Below, piece after piece: positions 1 through 12,740 of a stretch of 64,000 nucleotides of DNA; positions within the stretch are counted from its first letter, which is position 1, and each line of letters starts with the position of its first letter. A program made the position numbers and the translations under genes. The DNA comes from Druceiella hillmani. Taxonomy: Eukaryota; Arthropoda; Insecta; Lepidoptera; Hepialidae. The stretch spans positions 9,093,501 through 9,157,500 of the forward strand of contig JAYKKI010000090.1 in assembly GCA_039881145.1 (NCBI GenBank), read 5' to 3'. Below the pieces are notes generated by a model that was given only the letters and a program-made list of their open reading frames with translations, did not search any database and was not told the origin of the DNA.

Positions 1-340
1 TGTGCGCGCGCACTGCTCTCTCTTGCTCCTACAGTGTGATATAGACAATAGGCTTGCACTGTGTCTTAGATATAGGAAACATAACTGGCTATGAGAGAAA
101 GAGAGAAAGAAAATGTGAGCTCACACCTCTCTCTCTCTTGTCCCTACACTAATATACGGAACGTAACTCTCTCTCTTTCTGTCTTCACTAATTTATATCT
201 CGTTCCCAACTTCCGTTCGCCTCGTCCGATCACACTTTTCGTAACGCTCTCGTCACGCATTCACCAGCTTACTCCCCAAGTCAAGCGTGCGTAAAGAAGT
301 TTTACTTTAATAAGGCTATGAGACAAAAAATATGGTACAG
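1..340. repeat. CT/GA-rich GC-richer block, probable dispersed repeat
   Basis: This stretch is richer in G and C than what follows and carries many CTCTCT and GAGAGA runs. It contains an internal duplication about 115 bases apart: a CT run followed by 'cttgctcctaca' near 20-33 and by 'cttgtccctaca' near 137-148. The frame at 91-294 is only read-through of this low-complexity sequence and has no recognisable domain. It reads like a piece of an interspersed repeat cut by the window edge. I cannot name the family. Confidence 0.4.
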
Positions 341-1705
341 GTTATTCTATCTTATATGCACTCCATACCAAATGTGATCAAGTAAGTTTTCTGTTTACTT
401 TTTTATACGAATTGAGTATACATATTGCGAGTTTCCTATTAGTATTGCTTTTCAATGATATATTTTACTAATTGTTATTGCCATCGAACTTACCTTATTC
501 AATATTTTTGCAATGCTACACAAATATTTGCAATAGTTCTACAAAACCTGTGAATAATGTTTGTTTCAATCTTATCCTTTTTATGTTTAATCAATACTAC
601 ATTTAACATAAATACTTTATTTGAATCTATCTACTTAAATTTCGTAGAAGTAACCATAAAAGCGTGTGTGCTGCTTAAAGCAAAGTTGCTTTAATACCAA
701 CTTAAAGGATATTTTATTGCTGGAATTTAATTTAATATAATAGTTAACTTTAAACAATCTGTGGTCGGCATTTGGATTATTGAGAAAGTTAATATTAATT
801 TCTACTGCCTCATCTTCTGAAGACAAACTTTCATTAATTTATGGTTAAACAATTTATTCATGGCCAATTTAAGAGAATTTGTTAGTTTCTGGGCGAATGA
901 AATTTATTTCGCTCAAGTCGTGCCAGCCTTCGCCCATGGTACACGAAATTATCCGTATGTATACTCCTAATTAAATAGCAACTTTTCTTTTCGATATTTC
1001 TAAATAACTTTATTCTTGGTGGGTAAAGGACAGCAAAAAACTTCACTAGCAAATGTGCTTAATATGACATTGGCTCAAAATAGGCATTCTTATGCCAGAA
1101 CTTATATCTCGGAATGTTTTGGACATTGCTTTCTTTAAACACGACACAAAGAATTTAATCTAGTTGTTAAAATGGGATGAATATTTTAGGGCATTAAATA
1201 AAAATAAATATGATCGTTTAACTACTATATTCTGAATAAACTTGCATGCCATATTTCAAATGGTTAAAGTTTTTTGATTAATACCATTTTCCTATACGTA
1301 CACACGCTTCTCTTTAAAACTCAACGGGGTCAAAATTATCAAAAGAGTGCATTTAAAAAGATGTCAGCTCTTCCTCTCAGGATATTTACGTTGAAAACTT
1401 ATTTATCTTACTTACTCGTAAATGTATCTTTATTGGTTTTTTTTATATTTTTTTATCAAAAAGTTATTTATATATTTTTTATCAAAAAGTTCTGTAATTA
1501 CGCTGTTCATATCCTTGATATAAAGAAGTGTTGTAAATAAATAAAATATATAAGAATCCAAAATTTATGACAAAAATAGATGGTCATCATATCATCTCAT
1601 TACTCGATCTCTTGCCGTACCTGGAACCTGTGAATCTCTAAATACTATTTCAGTTCTCATAGGGATCTGAGTATTTATATTAGGAAATTATGAGCTGAAA
1701 TAAAA

Positions 1706-1990
1706 TCAGCGTTCCACTTTACATTGAAATAGAAAATCTTTAAAGTTCTTGGCAATCTCCTGGCAATACATTAAGAAAATCTTTTCTCTCGCTCCACTGA
1801 AAATTTTTGTCGTTGCTCGGAACATAAGAAAATGAATCGCAAGAAATCTCAGAGGTTCCGTATACGTTAGCCTCCGGGTACAATGTGCCGCAAAAGTCCT
1901 GCACCGGACAGTCAATGTACATAAAAGTAATGAACTTACGGCCTCACTACGTTCTGTAGGACGTTGCTACCGACAAGAGAAGTAATTTAA
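1706..1990 (-). other. GC-richer patch with cysteine-containing minus-strand frame
   Basis: On the minus strand two overlapping frames of 60-69 codons cover this patch. One begins MYIDCPVQDFCGTLYPEA and contains four cysteines. Just upstream on the same strand is a donor-like 'gaggccgtaagttc' (about 1932-1945). No family is recognised. The possible intron between that donor and the nearest acceptor-like CAG would be only about 41 bases, shorter than insect introns normally are. It may be a decayed mobile element or a chance frame. Confidence 0.12.
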
Positions 1991-2336
1991 TCTGGGCAGA
2001 CGTCTGAAAAGGAAAACAGGATATAAATTACATTCCGACTTTTAGTTTTCAATTTAGGGCAAGTTTAAAACAAAGTACGTTCCATGTCTTGAAAATTTCG
2101 CTATTTCTTATTGTATTTTGATCAATTAATATAGACTAATCTTATAACTGTGTTTCCATATAATGGAAGCGTAAGTCCATACAATTAATCAACCGATTTA
2201 ATCACATTTGTAACATCCATAATCCAATATTAAAAGAGATTAAACCAACCAATTCTCATCTTTAAATGAAAATCACTAATCGCTGTTGGTTACTTTAATA
2301 GCGGCGTTATTGTAACCCTAAACATTAAATCACTCA

Positions 2337-2386
2337 CTGAATGGATCTGAATTTTGTATTCTCTCTGAATGGATCTGAATTTTGTA
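2337..2386. repeat. 28-bp tandem duplication
   Basis: The 22 bases at 2337-2358 recur exactly at 2365-2386, separated by six bases (period 28). The identity of the copies suggests a recent local duplication in unique sequence. Confidence 0.9.
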
Positions 2387-2591
2387 CGGGTAAATTACAG
2401 GCATTAATACTTAATACAAAACTTTAGGTTCTTAAAACTTAACTTACATTCGTTGTGTACAAATTATTGCAAAGATGAAAATATTGACGGCAATATTGAA
2501 AATAATTCATTATAACCAGAATTCAATTTTGGAATTTAGTGTATATGACTTAATTCAGAATGCGCTACACGAAACGAGTATTTAATTTAAG

Positions 2592-3130
2592 GGCTCCGTG
2601 TCACGAAAGGAACAAATTTTTATTTGATCGCTTCTTTGTCCGTCTTTCTGTCCATCAAGATCCTTTTTCCCAGGAATGTGTGGAGGTATCTAATGTAAAT
2701 TAATAACAAATACTTAGGTCTACGGTCCCTTAGAGCTGTATAAGAAATCAAGTTTCTGAGCCAACGCAATAAAAAACCCTAAAATTGGCCATTTCTGCCA
2801 CATATTTTAACACTCACAAATATATCAAAGCCTATAGGGAACTTTCCGTTGCCCTTATCATGATATTTAGCAAGGAGTAAGGTTTCATGGCTCAAGAAAA
2901 GAAAAAAAAACCAAAATCGATAATATGTAATTATATCATTTCATTTTTTTTATTTTGATACTCACAAGTAAATAAGAACCTAGAATCATGAAATTTGGCA
3001 AAAATCAAATTTTATGCCACAAGTAAAGAAAAAAACCCGAAAGTTATTATTTCTAGTTATATTTTGAAATATGCCCCATATTTTTAAGCAACATTAGACA
3101 TATTTCAAAATAGATGCCTCATATATCAAT
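2592..3130 (+). repeat. Lepidopteran-type dispersed repeat, copy 1
   Basis: It starts with 'gggctccgtgtcacg', then 'ttgtccgtctttctgtcc', 'tctacggtcccttagagct' (from 2719) and 'agaatcatgaaatttggca' near 2983-3001, ending near 'aaatatgcccc'. The same words in the same order occur on the opposite strand at 13090-13480, so the repeat is directly visible inside the window. From memory, this word order is typical of an interspersed non-coding repeat spread through lepidopteran genomes. Many substitutions separate the copies, so both are old. Confidence 0.75.
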
Positions 3131-4680
3131 ATAAATGTAGCAAAGTAAAGAACAAACATTTTCCTAATTCCCCCCTTCCCTCGTGTATGTAAAATGGTGG
3201 TAAACATTTTTTATACATACCATCGAGTGGGGTAACATAACGCAGATCTTAAAAAAAGTGTAAGTCGGGTCACCATTTAATTATTTTTTTTTGTTTTTTA
3301 ACACAATTCCCAAAGTATGCTTCCCACTGGCGTACAATATAATCTCTTCCCTCTACTTCTTAAATGACTCTGAAAAATATGTTAAAATTTTAGGTATTTA
3401 AGATCTAGGTAGTAAGTCGTCTTATATACAATCTTTGTAGCGCTATGCTTTCTTGTCTTAAAATATTGATTACTCGTGTGCGCTTTCAATATTTAACAAA
3501 ACTTGCGACACCTTATTTTTATTCTTAATGAAATCACGATTGCAAAATCTGTTACACGAGCCGTCAAAAAAACAAAAAAGTCAGTCGAACACACAGATAT
3601 ATGCAAATTTAATCAAACATATATGTGAATTTCGATTGGTACGAATTACGATTTTATAAAGTACGAATAAGAGTATTTGATACTATTGGCAAACGTAAGC
3701 TTAAATTCCCGAGCAGCTTTTACTTCTTTTAAGGAAATATGCACGTATACATATTATAAAAAAATCGTTAATCGTTAAATCGTTTTCAGTTCCACGGAAA
3801 ATACTGTCTTTCCAATACGTTTACAATTATTTAATTTTTATTTGTTGGACTAAAAAAAACAATGTATTGGTGTGATTGTACCACTTCCGACTAACCTCAG
3901 TAGATAACACTTGACTTAGATTAAATCGCACTATCGTAATTGATCTGTTTATCAATAGTCCTTGCAAAAGTAGTCACGAGCAGAAGCTATTTTACGAGCG
4001 GTAATCTAAATTTATTACCGAATTCACTGAATACAAATGGTCGAGCTACATTCGTCGGTACAATAAAGTATAACGGGAATGGCGTTCGATCGATTTGGCA
4101 TATTGTCAGCAGTTTACTTTACTTCGTAGATGTAAGATTTGTTTTATCCTTTTTGTAAAAAGTGTATATAATAACTAATTTTAGTGATTTATTTTGGCAT
4201 CTTTCATTTGTGTTCTTTAATTGTCGGTATTTTTACCTTGATTGTTTTAAATTTATTTATACCTTAACACCTTACGCGCGTAAACAAATTTGTATGTATT
4301 TTTTTTTTAAATAACAGCTAATCCAGCCACATACTTCAATTAATTGCAAGTAAAATATCTGATGTAACATTGTCCAGAAGAATATTCACGCAATAATATT
4401 CGCCAAATGATAATAATTATCATGATTTGCGAAATTAAATATAAGTAAATAACATGATTTTTAAATTTCAAAATTAATTTTACTTCATGTAGTTAGTTTA
4501 TGGTTATTTCCATAAAGAAGCGGCCATATTGCCTTCGCGCGGTAGACTTATTGGAGACGCCATTGATAATAATATAATTGTATGGCACAGCATCGGCAGT
4601 TCAGAGGGGTGGTAAAATTAGCGGTGGGCGGAAAAGATAAACATCTAATTCATTATGAATTGCATGTAAATATGTTTATA
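3131..4680. other. AT-rich noncoding stretch
   Basis: No gene or strong repeat is visible. A GC-richer patch at about 4520-4640 contains 'gcggccatattgcc', which resembles a YY1/Pho-type core, but no splice site or reading frame supports an exon. The 72-codon frame at 3940-4158 has no recognisable domain. Confidence 0.45.
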
Positions 4681-4681
4681 T

Positions 4682-4716
4682 GCACGTACATATAAAAAAT
4701 ATTTATATGTACGTGC
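4682..4716. repeat. Perfect 15-bp hairpin
   Basis: Bases 4682-4696 (gcacgtacatataaa) are the exact reverse complement of 4702-4716, with a five-base loop (aaata). The flanking t/g pair adds a wobble. It may be a small foldback element, a cruciform-forming site or chance; no longer miRNA-like arm extends beyond the 15 pairs. Confidence 0.85.
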
Positions 4717-6734
4717 GTGAATGAGGGACAAACCGACAATTATTTGTATTTTGTTTAAAATTATTTCGCTGCCCATTATGAAAGTCGCTTTTGGTTCGCC
4801 ATTAGAGGTAGGTTCGCAGGTCCATGGTTACCTGTAATTTCATAAATGTGCAAACTTTTCTATACAATTTTTTGTTGTCTAGTTTTGTCGTTTTTATGCA
4901 CGTGAATGAAAAGAAAGCTGCGAATAAACAAAACTCTTCCATCTTTTAATCCTTACTCCTATATAAATTTTTAAAGATTCCGTAATCAAACAGGTAACAT
5001 TGACAGTTTCTTCATGTCGCTCTATACGTCTGTCCATAGTTTCTACAAATTTAGTTCTAAATCCGTTATAAATACCATTAAACAAAATATATCGATAGTA
5101 AGTAAATAATATATAAAATTAGCAAAATTTAACGCGAATAGGTCATAACTGTTTCTCGCGTATTTTTTTAGCCTTTTTAAGTAATAAATATACCGAAATA
5201 TTCACATATATTGCAGGCTGATATAAGACGTTAATTCCATTCTTTGCCATACTATAATATTATCACACATGCAAATAGGAAAAAATATTTAATATATCCT
5301 ACTAATATAATAGAATGGAAAGTTTTGATTAATTATCTTAGGGATTCATACAAAAACTACTACTCTATTAACATAAAAGTTTTGCAATACCATAGCTTAC
5401 GGTCTCCAGTCTTCTGTAAGCAACTTAGGCTAATTTTTGTACATATATTGTACAATTTATTGATATATCTTTAATAATATTAAGCTATTTAGAGAAAATG
5501 TCGCTTGTCTGAATATTATCTTGACAAGAAACTGGTACAACTATTACGGATCCATTAATAACGTGTAGAGGAAAACATTGCGGGGATAATAATGGCGATA
5601 TATAAATAAATTTATTAATTGTTATAAAATTACTATCGTAGTCAATTTAAACGTTTTTATGAGATGAAAACTAACCCTTCGCACTTCTTAATTTGTGTAA
5701 GTAATTTGAAATAAATTTAAGGGTAAATTATAATGAGGTTCTGTACTTTGCATTCACACGTGGAGTGTGGAAAGTGAGAGGGATTGGTAACGTATGAGAT
5801 GTACAGAAATCTTAATAGAATAACTTAATTGTAACTTATAGGTTTATTTGTTTCTTATAGGTTGTTTTGTCACGTCTGGGGGAAAGACCCTTAACGTAGT
5901 GTATGAGGAGATATTTGAGGCACAATCTTCGTCTATTCTGAAATATATCCATGAAAAGTAGGGGCATATCGTTAGTTGTTTATAAAGCAGAACATTTATA
6001 TCTATCGAGTAAATTAAGGATTGTACCAGCAATTTATCGCTACTAGGTTTGGTGAGATTTTTACTGAACTGTGCATCGTCTGACTTTTCTCTTCCCTTTT
6101 CAAGACACAAAATATTAAACTTCTATATGTTTTAGCAATGCGATTATTTTATTCCTTTCTCATGTTTTGTCTATTTAAAATGTAGGATCTATATTGTAAT
6201 TATATCTCAGTTTAATAAAAATATTATTTTTTATTAACTTTATTCCATGTTAAACATTCCAACCTATTTCGATGACATTTTTCATCCAAATAATGTATAT
6301 CGTAGATTTATAGATAACCTATATATTATTACATTATAATTTAAAAGAGCAAAGTAGTGAACACACATTTAAAAAAATTATGACTGCGAAAAAAAGAAAC
6401 GTATGCACTGACTACAGCTGTCGCCAATAAGCAATATGCACGTCATAAGCGTTTTAATAAGAAATCAAACGATTGTTTGTAAATATCATATTCATAAATA
6501 TTTAATGTGAAAAGGTATAAATCTTCAAGAAAATAAATTGCATTACTCGTAAGTAAATATATTTTGGTATCAAAAGACCTTTGGTACTGCGTATTTATAA
6601 TTTGTTACACAGTTACGAAGTTTTCTATTTACCCTTTAGTATATTCACGCGGTTCCTAAGTTTTCTAACCGGGTGGAGAATTCTGGCGCATAGAGTATTT
6701 GTGCACCTGATCCAGCGAAAAGAATATAAACAAA
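4717..6734. other. AT-rich noncoding stretch
   Basis: Only short unsupported frames are present (for example 5844-6110 minus and 5244-5474 plus). None has a recognisable motif, and there is no tandem repeat or microsatellite of note. Confidence 0.5.
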
Positions 6735-6753
6735 GCCGCGGGCAAAAGCTAGT
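6735..6753 (+). mobile_element. Helitron-like 3' terminus remnant
   Basis: The sequence gccgcgggcaaaagctagt ends in CTAG followed by T, preceded by a GC-rich half-palindrome. From memory, many lepidopteran non-autonomous Helitrons end in a GC hairpin plus 'gcgggcaaaagCTAGT'. Only one arm of the hairpin is kept here and the start of the element cannot be placed, so this is a remnant, possibly covering part of the preceding few hundred bases. Confidence 0.45.
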
Positions 6754-8930
6754 ATTTAATATAAGAATAAATGGTGCAATGTTATCCATGAATAACAATA
6801 ACAAATTTTACATAACTGTTGTTTTCGTATATTAAATATCTCTCATATTCATAGCCAGTTTCTATATATTAAACGCTCAGTTGATCCACACTCAAGAGAA
6901 ACACAGGAGTTAAAATCTTGTATAGTTTCCATCTACGCTTCTCGTTTTTGAAAATTTCAAGAATGACATTGGGCCATTAATCATAGGCCTCAACCTCTTC
7001 TCAGTGATAATACCTCTGATACTTGCGGAAATAATTTAATTTAGTAATATATTAGAATATAGACATTTGTATATTGTGTTCGTTCAAATAAATTAATTTA
7101 ACGATTCAACCTAACTCCATATTTGTATTAGTTTTATGTATATCACCCTTAATTAAATATTTAAATTTTTAACCCTCGTTTCGGATGGATAGTTTGAGAT
7201 ATTGATGTTTATCGGAATGGATTTGATTTGAAATAGTTTTATTTCGATAATCATTCATTTTAGTAGCTGTAGTGTGTATAAATAGCTTCAAAATGTTCAT
7301 GGGCATTTGGATAATAATTATATGAAGCATAGAAAAAGTTTTTTTTTTACTTTAACATGAACAGCACAATTAGCTATACACTAATCACAATATCGGTGTC
7401 ATGTGTAACAAAACAAACTGTAAATACATTGCCTGGAGATAAGTGATAAAGAACTCTATTTTGTATTATGAAAGTACGCAATGATCTACTAGATATTACC
7501 ATAAATCATGAAACATATTTAGAAGACTCCAAAGTGCCCCTGATACATCTTGCGTGTTTCAATCTCGAGTTAAGAATGCATCAAATTATCTTTGGATGCT
7601 AATTTCATTATTAGCACTTTATCTTTTACTCGTGTCTCGTATTAAATGTGTAAATATCGAATAAAATTATCAAATCACTAGCGACTGATGACCGTCCGCC
7701 GCTGCTCCCGCGTGGTATAATAATTTTATATTAAATTTTCGTGTTTACCTGTGGAAATGAAACATTTTCCCGAGAGAATAATTAGCCTATGTTATAATCT
7801 AAATCATCATCCTTGGCATTTACATGCTCTTTTGAAACGTCAATGAGTTTATCGACGGTTCAGAAAATTAACTCTGCTTGAAGAAAATCAGGCGAGAAAA
7901 TCGGAGGCTATATTTTTTCTTGAAATAAATAATAATATAGATTTCATAAATTGAACAGATACAATAAGGTAAAAAAATTATGGGTGAGTGAATTTATGTT
8001 TGACAGAACATACCGTGCTAAGTTATTCAATGTTCTAAATGATATAAGTTGTAACAGACATTTTGTGCAAAGTTTACGCTTGATTATACTTTTTAATTTA
8101 TTTGCTGAATATTTTTGTTTTAGATGGGTACACATTGTGGTTTAAAAGTTACACTAACTTTATGGACCCCAGTCGTGGTTACAGCGAGTTTTTTTTTGTT
8201 TCTATTATTCATATTGCAATTGTCGTTGTTTTTCGTTTTGATCGCTTTTGATATATTAAACAAATCAATATTTGCGCAGCAAAACTTTCAGCAATGTATA
8301 ATACATATACTGACATTTTACAGTCATTATGTTTATTTTTATGAATTTATTTCTAAGCGATTCTCTGTTTGTCAGTCAGTCACGGTACTGTTTAATAGGT
8401 GTAGATGTAGATGACGAATTCGGCTAAGAAGATAATAATTATATCACACTAAGATTATTCTGTATACATTATTTAATGTGTTATTATTATGAGGTAATAA
8501 AATATATTGATATTCGGAAGATTCCGCTCTAAATAAAGCCACGTCACTCCCAAATAATATCTACGTACTGAGCGCCGACGCGCTTGGTCGTTGTGATGAA
8601 CCGAAGAATGTGATTTTCATTGTATCTCCTAAAGTATGGGACAAAATATTATACAGTACAGGGGAAATTTTAAAGACATGAAATTTCTCAGATAATGGAA
8701 TGTTCCCTATTTATAAATATTAATGTATTAAAAATGATCCATAAAAAGTACAACTGAAGATGGCTTAATAATTTTCAATTTATTTTTAACGTGAAAAACA
8801 TTATTATAGATTAAATATTAAAGCTAAATGTATGGCGTTCCTGACTTTTTTTAAGATCTACTAATGACTAATATTTACTAAGTACATTTTTTCACATATA
8901 TCCAACCATTTGACAGCGCATGTCAATAAA
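6754..8930. other. AT-rich noncoding stretch
   Basis: No gene is recognised. Two GC-richer patches occur, at about 7680-7715 and 8535-8605 ('gagcgccgacgcgcttgg'). Neither has a clear frame or splice pair. The overlapping 96- and 64-codon frames at 7951-8414 are hydrophobic low-complexity translations. Confidence 0.45.
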
Positions 8931-8946
8931 TTGGCCAAGTGGCGCA
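8931..8946 (-). repeat. Possible inverted lepidopteran repeat tail
   Basis: The bases ttggccaagtggcgca resemble the reverse complement of the family tail 'tgcgcacttggccgg' seen better elsewhere in the window. The sequence beyond does not clearly continue the family, so this is weak. Confidence 0.25.
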
Positions 8947-11465
8947 TTTTCCTCCGACCTGATTTTCTCTTGACGGAATTTCAAACTGAAAACTTTTTTT
9001 ATTAAATTATAATATGACGTGCTTTAGTCAAGGTTAATATAATGTAGCTTTCTACTACCAAAATAATTTTTGATGATGATGAAATGATTCAGTATTTGTA
9101 GAGATTATCCCTAGAAAACAAGTAAGAAACAAAAAATGTTATCTCTTTTTATTGTTTATATGGAGAACCTAAAAAGGAATCGCCATTACAGAATTGAAAA
9201 ATCAAATTTCCTACAGTACATCGATTATAAAAAATATATTGTAAATATATCAGCAAATATCTAACTCGCAATCAGATGCTGTTGGCCTGCCCTGAAACGA
9301 GATCACATCTATGACTCTACTCTCAATTTTATTACGGGTACATTTTTCTAACCATATTACAATTTTAATATGATTTTTCATTTTGGTAATATAGGCAACA
9401 AATAACCCATCACGGCACACTGTCCCCATATCCTACAGCATTTTTCTTTTCACTCAGTTTCCATTTTGTTCCTCTTTTTGCTCCGCCAATTTTGTTATTT
9501 TATATATTTTTTTAAAAGAAAATTTCTTTGGCTCATTTTGACTAAAGTTTTTGAGACAATCAGCTAGTATTTCTTGTTAGTTGTATGGTCGTTAATTATA
9601 AGGTAATAAATGCTGATATTGGCCCTTAAACGAAAAAAAACTACATAGCGTAACATAAATTTTTTTGCATGCTTTGGCATACTTTATATAGAAAAAATAT
9701 ATTTTATACAAATTTGGCATACTTTGTATAGGAAAAGTGCTGTTTCAGCTCACATAACTGAAGATCTCATTCAGTCATCGGACCGGTAATAACTAGTTCA
9801 TTCGCCGTATAATCTAGATCTAAGGATTAATGGCTATTACTTGTTTCTCGATTTAAAACGGGATCTTGTTAGTCAGGGGTGGTAACGTAGTTCCTTAAAA
9901 AGAGAGTGGAAAACCTGGTTTTATCGTATAATATATATCTTAATTATTATGTAATATATCTTATTTACATTCTAAAATATTTTGAAGTATTGAATTTGGT
10001 AGAAAAATACTTTGTCTGCATTTATTAAAAGCCAAAACGTACTCAGATTCTAAAGAAACCGATACCATGTTGCCAATTTACTATCACAAAGGTAAGTGCA
10101 AAATGACAACATAATTTATTAATTTCCGTTAATTTTCAATCAAAGTGCATGTCTTCGATTATAGAGTAAACTTGAAAATTGGAAATTTCATGCGAGTTAA
10201 TTTTATTATTTCATCGTTGGAAAACATCTTCAAATATGACAGATTATTTGGTTCCATAAGGAAAATATACAAGGTAAATTTATGTTTTATTTTTATAAAT
10301 ACTGAAGAAGAATCAAAGATAAATTCAAACAGAGTAAAAATAAATAATAACAATTGGAGATATATTTGCGTTACAAAAAAATTACACAAAATTGGATGCG
10401 GTTCGTTTTTAGATAAGAAATAAGGATTTTAATCAGTGATGCTTACAATTCGCTACAAATGTCACTAACCTTAATATAAAATCTTGTAACTTCAAGTAGT
10501 ACAAATTGATAATATTCGTAACACTAGTTATATTTTGAGCGTGTAGTTTGTTATTAAAGAAATAAATTAACGTTTGTATTTCACCTTAAAATCATTGACT
10601 GTTCGCATTTTCGTGACGTTTGCTCGCAAGCCAATAAACATTTTTATGATAAATCGTTTAATCTGACACCTTTCATATCGTATCAAATTCAACACGATAA
10701 ATCTGATTAGACTAAAATCATCCTAACCATACATTTAAATTACGTAACCAGCAAACACTTTACAAAACTATTTAAATAGAAAAATAATTGTCACTACTAT
10801 AGGACACTTGTATCGATGTTAATCTACAAGTGTAGAGGTGAACAAATTTTTTGATACAAACGACAATACAGGAGAAAAACATGTATTTTATACAAATTAT
10901 TTCTTATTCACGTGAACTCTTACTACAAAAAGCGATTCCTGAAGTATATGGTTTGATTATTTGTAAATTAAAGAGCGGGTGTATGTAGAGTAATCTCAAG
11001 TTGTAGCCAAGTGAACATCATTCTCGGTATTAAGGTTTAAAACCGGGATATCGTATCTCCGGATTCTTACGATTTAAAATTTCTTATAAAATTAAATAAA
11101 ACTTCGTCAACTAATGTATTAATATTAATCATATTTATTTTTTACTGAGAAATGTTATGAAAACATTGATAACCGATTCTCAAATACTAATATTAGCAAG
11201 ACGTAAAACAAGTTAAAAAGATTATGAAATTGTTATAAGTACATAAGTCCGGGCGAATAAACGCATGTTTGTTATTCTATAATTCTGAACCAACAAGGAA
11301 TTTGGCGAACGAATATGTTATTTACAGCTGGGATTAAGTATATTTAATGCGAAACTTAAATAGTTCTAGAAGAATAGTGTCTCTTTTTTACGGTTCGTTA
11401 GTTTCGTGTTTGATCATGTAGTACAGTCTGTAATGAAAATTGATTAACTTTGATTTTAGCACGTA
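8947..11465. other. AT-rich noncoding stretch
   Basis: No gene is visible. It contains one short tandem duplication (9673-9736, listed separately). Short frames at 10145-10423 and on the opposite strand overlap each other and have no recognisable content. Confidence 0.5.
9673..9736. repeat. 40-bp period duplication
   Basis: The word tttggcatactttatatag (from 9673) recurs as tttggcatactttgtatag (from 9713), 40 bases later, with two or three changes in 24 bases. Confidence 0.8.
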
Positions 11466-11563
11466 CCGTGCACACACGCCCACACACACATGCATATGCA
11501 CACGCACATGCACACGTATACACATGTACATGCATACGCATATGCATACGCAAACATAAACAC
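11466..11563. repeat. CA-rich alternating purine-pyrimidine tract
   Basis: This is an imperfect tract of CA, TA and CG steps that alternates purine and pyrimidine for most of about 95 bases, with several embedded atgcat and atgtacat palindromes. The minus-strand frames across it are simple-sequence translations (alternating Cys, Val, His and Met) and are not genes. Confidence 0.85.
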
Positions 11564-11915
11564 CCCGGTATATGTAACACAATTGTATGTGTATATTTTT
11601 CGAAAACTGCTTGACATATATACATATATTTCACATACTTGACATTTATTTCAGGAAACCACTGAGAGGTCACAGATAAATTATAAAAAAAAGAAATCTC
11701 TGTTTGAGTCGCGTGTTAAACTAAAGCATATTAAAATGTATGCTTTAAGTTGCATAAATAGATTTTTCTAATAAAATTAGGCAAAATCTCCTAATAACCG
11801 TTACAACTTGATCAATCTAAATTTTATGAAGAAAATCCACGTCAAAAAAAATAGTAATGCGGTATCTTTAGATATTTCATTATGTAATTTACAATATTTA
11901 TTAACTAAAAAGGAC

Positions 11916-11970
11916 CGATAAACTCTACACGATAAACTCAACACGACTAAACCGATAAACTCAACACGAC
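11916..11970. repeat. Short tandem repeat of cgataaactcaacacgac
   Basis: The word cgataaactc starts at 11916, 11930 and 11953. The latter two copies share 18 identical bases at a period of 23. It directly abuts the dispersed repeat copy that follows. Confidence 0.8.
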
Positions 11971-12200
11971 TCTTGTGTTATCAACAGCTCTCCGCGATCT
12001 CTTTGATGTAAAACGTATTCTTTTATGATTGAGATGTTATTGCGCGTATCTCGATAAACATAAAAATCCCCCACAAACTGAATAACAGCCCGTCCTATGT
12101 TCACCACGTCCGTTACCTTGTGAATGAGATTATGTTCTCACGACTTGCTCACATGTCAACTGATATTAATACCCTAGAAATACTATGCTCTTCCTTTATC
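11970..12200 (+). repeat. Dispersed repeat family D, copy 1
   Basis: The first 19 bases (ctcttgtgttatcaacagc) are identical to 15274-15292. Downstream, 'cacaaac', 'gtccgtt', 'agattatgtt', 'cgacttgctcac' and 'tactatgctc' follow in the same order and similar spacing as in 15300-15440. This gives a diverged dispersed repeat of about 170-230 bases, more GC-rich than its surroundings. The mobile-element class cannot be told. Confidence 0.7.
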
Positions 12201-12584
12201 TCCTGCCACATTTGTTTGCACACGTATAGTGTTGTTCTCACTGAGAATTAAAAATAAAAAAGCTTTTGATTACTACGTAATTACGGAAAAAATATTTGAA
12301 AATGGTCGTATCTAGTTTAGTTTATTTAAACAAAGAGAAAATAATGTAATCGATACTTGAATTTAAAATCAAATTGTCTTCAAACTGTAATTTATATTTA
12401 AGGTTAATTATGCATCTTATGAAACTGTTTATTATTTACAATATTGAAATCATCTTTATTATGCGATACGCAACTCCGGACTGATCTTGATATTTTTTCA
12501 GTTCAATAACTGTGTACGTGCTCAACGTGGAGATTCAAATACCAATAGAGCGAAGTAGGTTTAATAATTATAATGTAAAAGATG

Positions 12585-12740
12585 TGCCGTCGTCCTGATG
12601 TGTTGGATTGATTAAAACGCATGGCTAGCCGCACCGCGGGAACCAGGATTCTATTTCTGGCCACTCGTCTACCGGGGCTGGACTATTGTTCTGGTTGGCT
12701 CTAAGAAATTACTCCTGTAGCAATAAGTCCACCGTATGTA
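12585..12740 (+). repeat. GC-rich SINE-like fragment (tentative)
   Basis: A GC-rich island in AT-rich DNA contains 'ggctagccgcaccgcgggaa', 'ccaggattctatttctgg' and then 'ttctggttggctctaagaaa'. The middle part vaguely resembles a decayed tRNA-type B box with a T-arm-like palindrome (ccag...ctgg), as in tRNA-derived SINEs. No full tRNA fold is seen and no second copy occurs in the window. Confidence 0.3.

Larger units (their letters stand above)
341..2591. other. AT-rich noncoding stretch
   Basis: No gene is visible. The stretch is AT-rich with scattered short frames in all phases. Two GC-richer patches stand out: about 895-960, where 'ccagccttcgccca' faintly resembles a 3' end common in lepidopteran LINE copies (weak), and 1706-1990, described separately. 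Confidence 0.5.

Noticed and set aside
1932..1975. A 27-nt in-frame micro-exon on the minus strand (between ggtag and gtaagt)
   Set aside because: The implied downstream intron of about 41 bases is too short and the flanking frame is unrecognised.
7951..8414. Two overlapping hydrophobic frames resembling membrane proteins
   Set aside because: Hydrophobicity comes from T-rich codons (Phe, Leu, Ile); there is no motif, no splice support and an equally long frame on the opposite strand.
11388..11673. Cys/Val- and Met/His-rich minus frames
   Set aside because: Translation of the CA-rich alternating tract.
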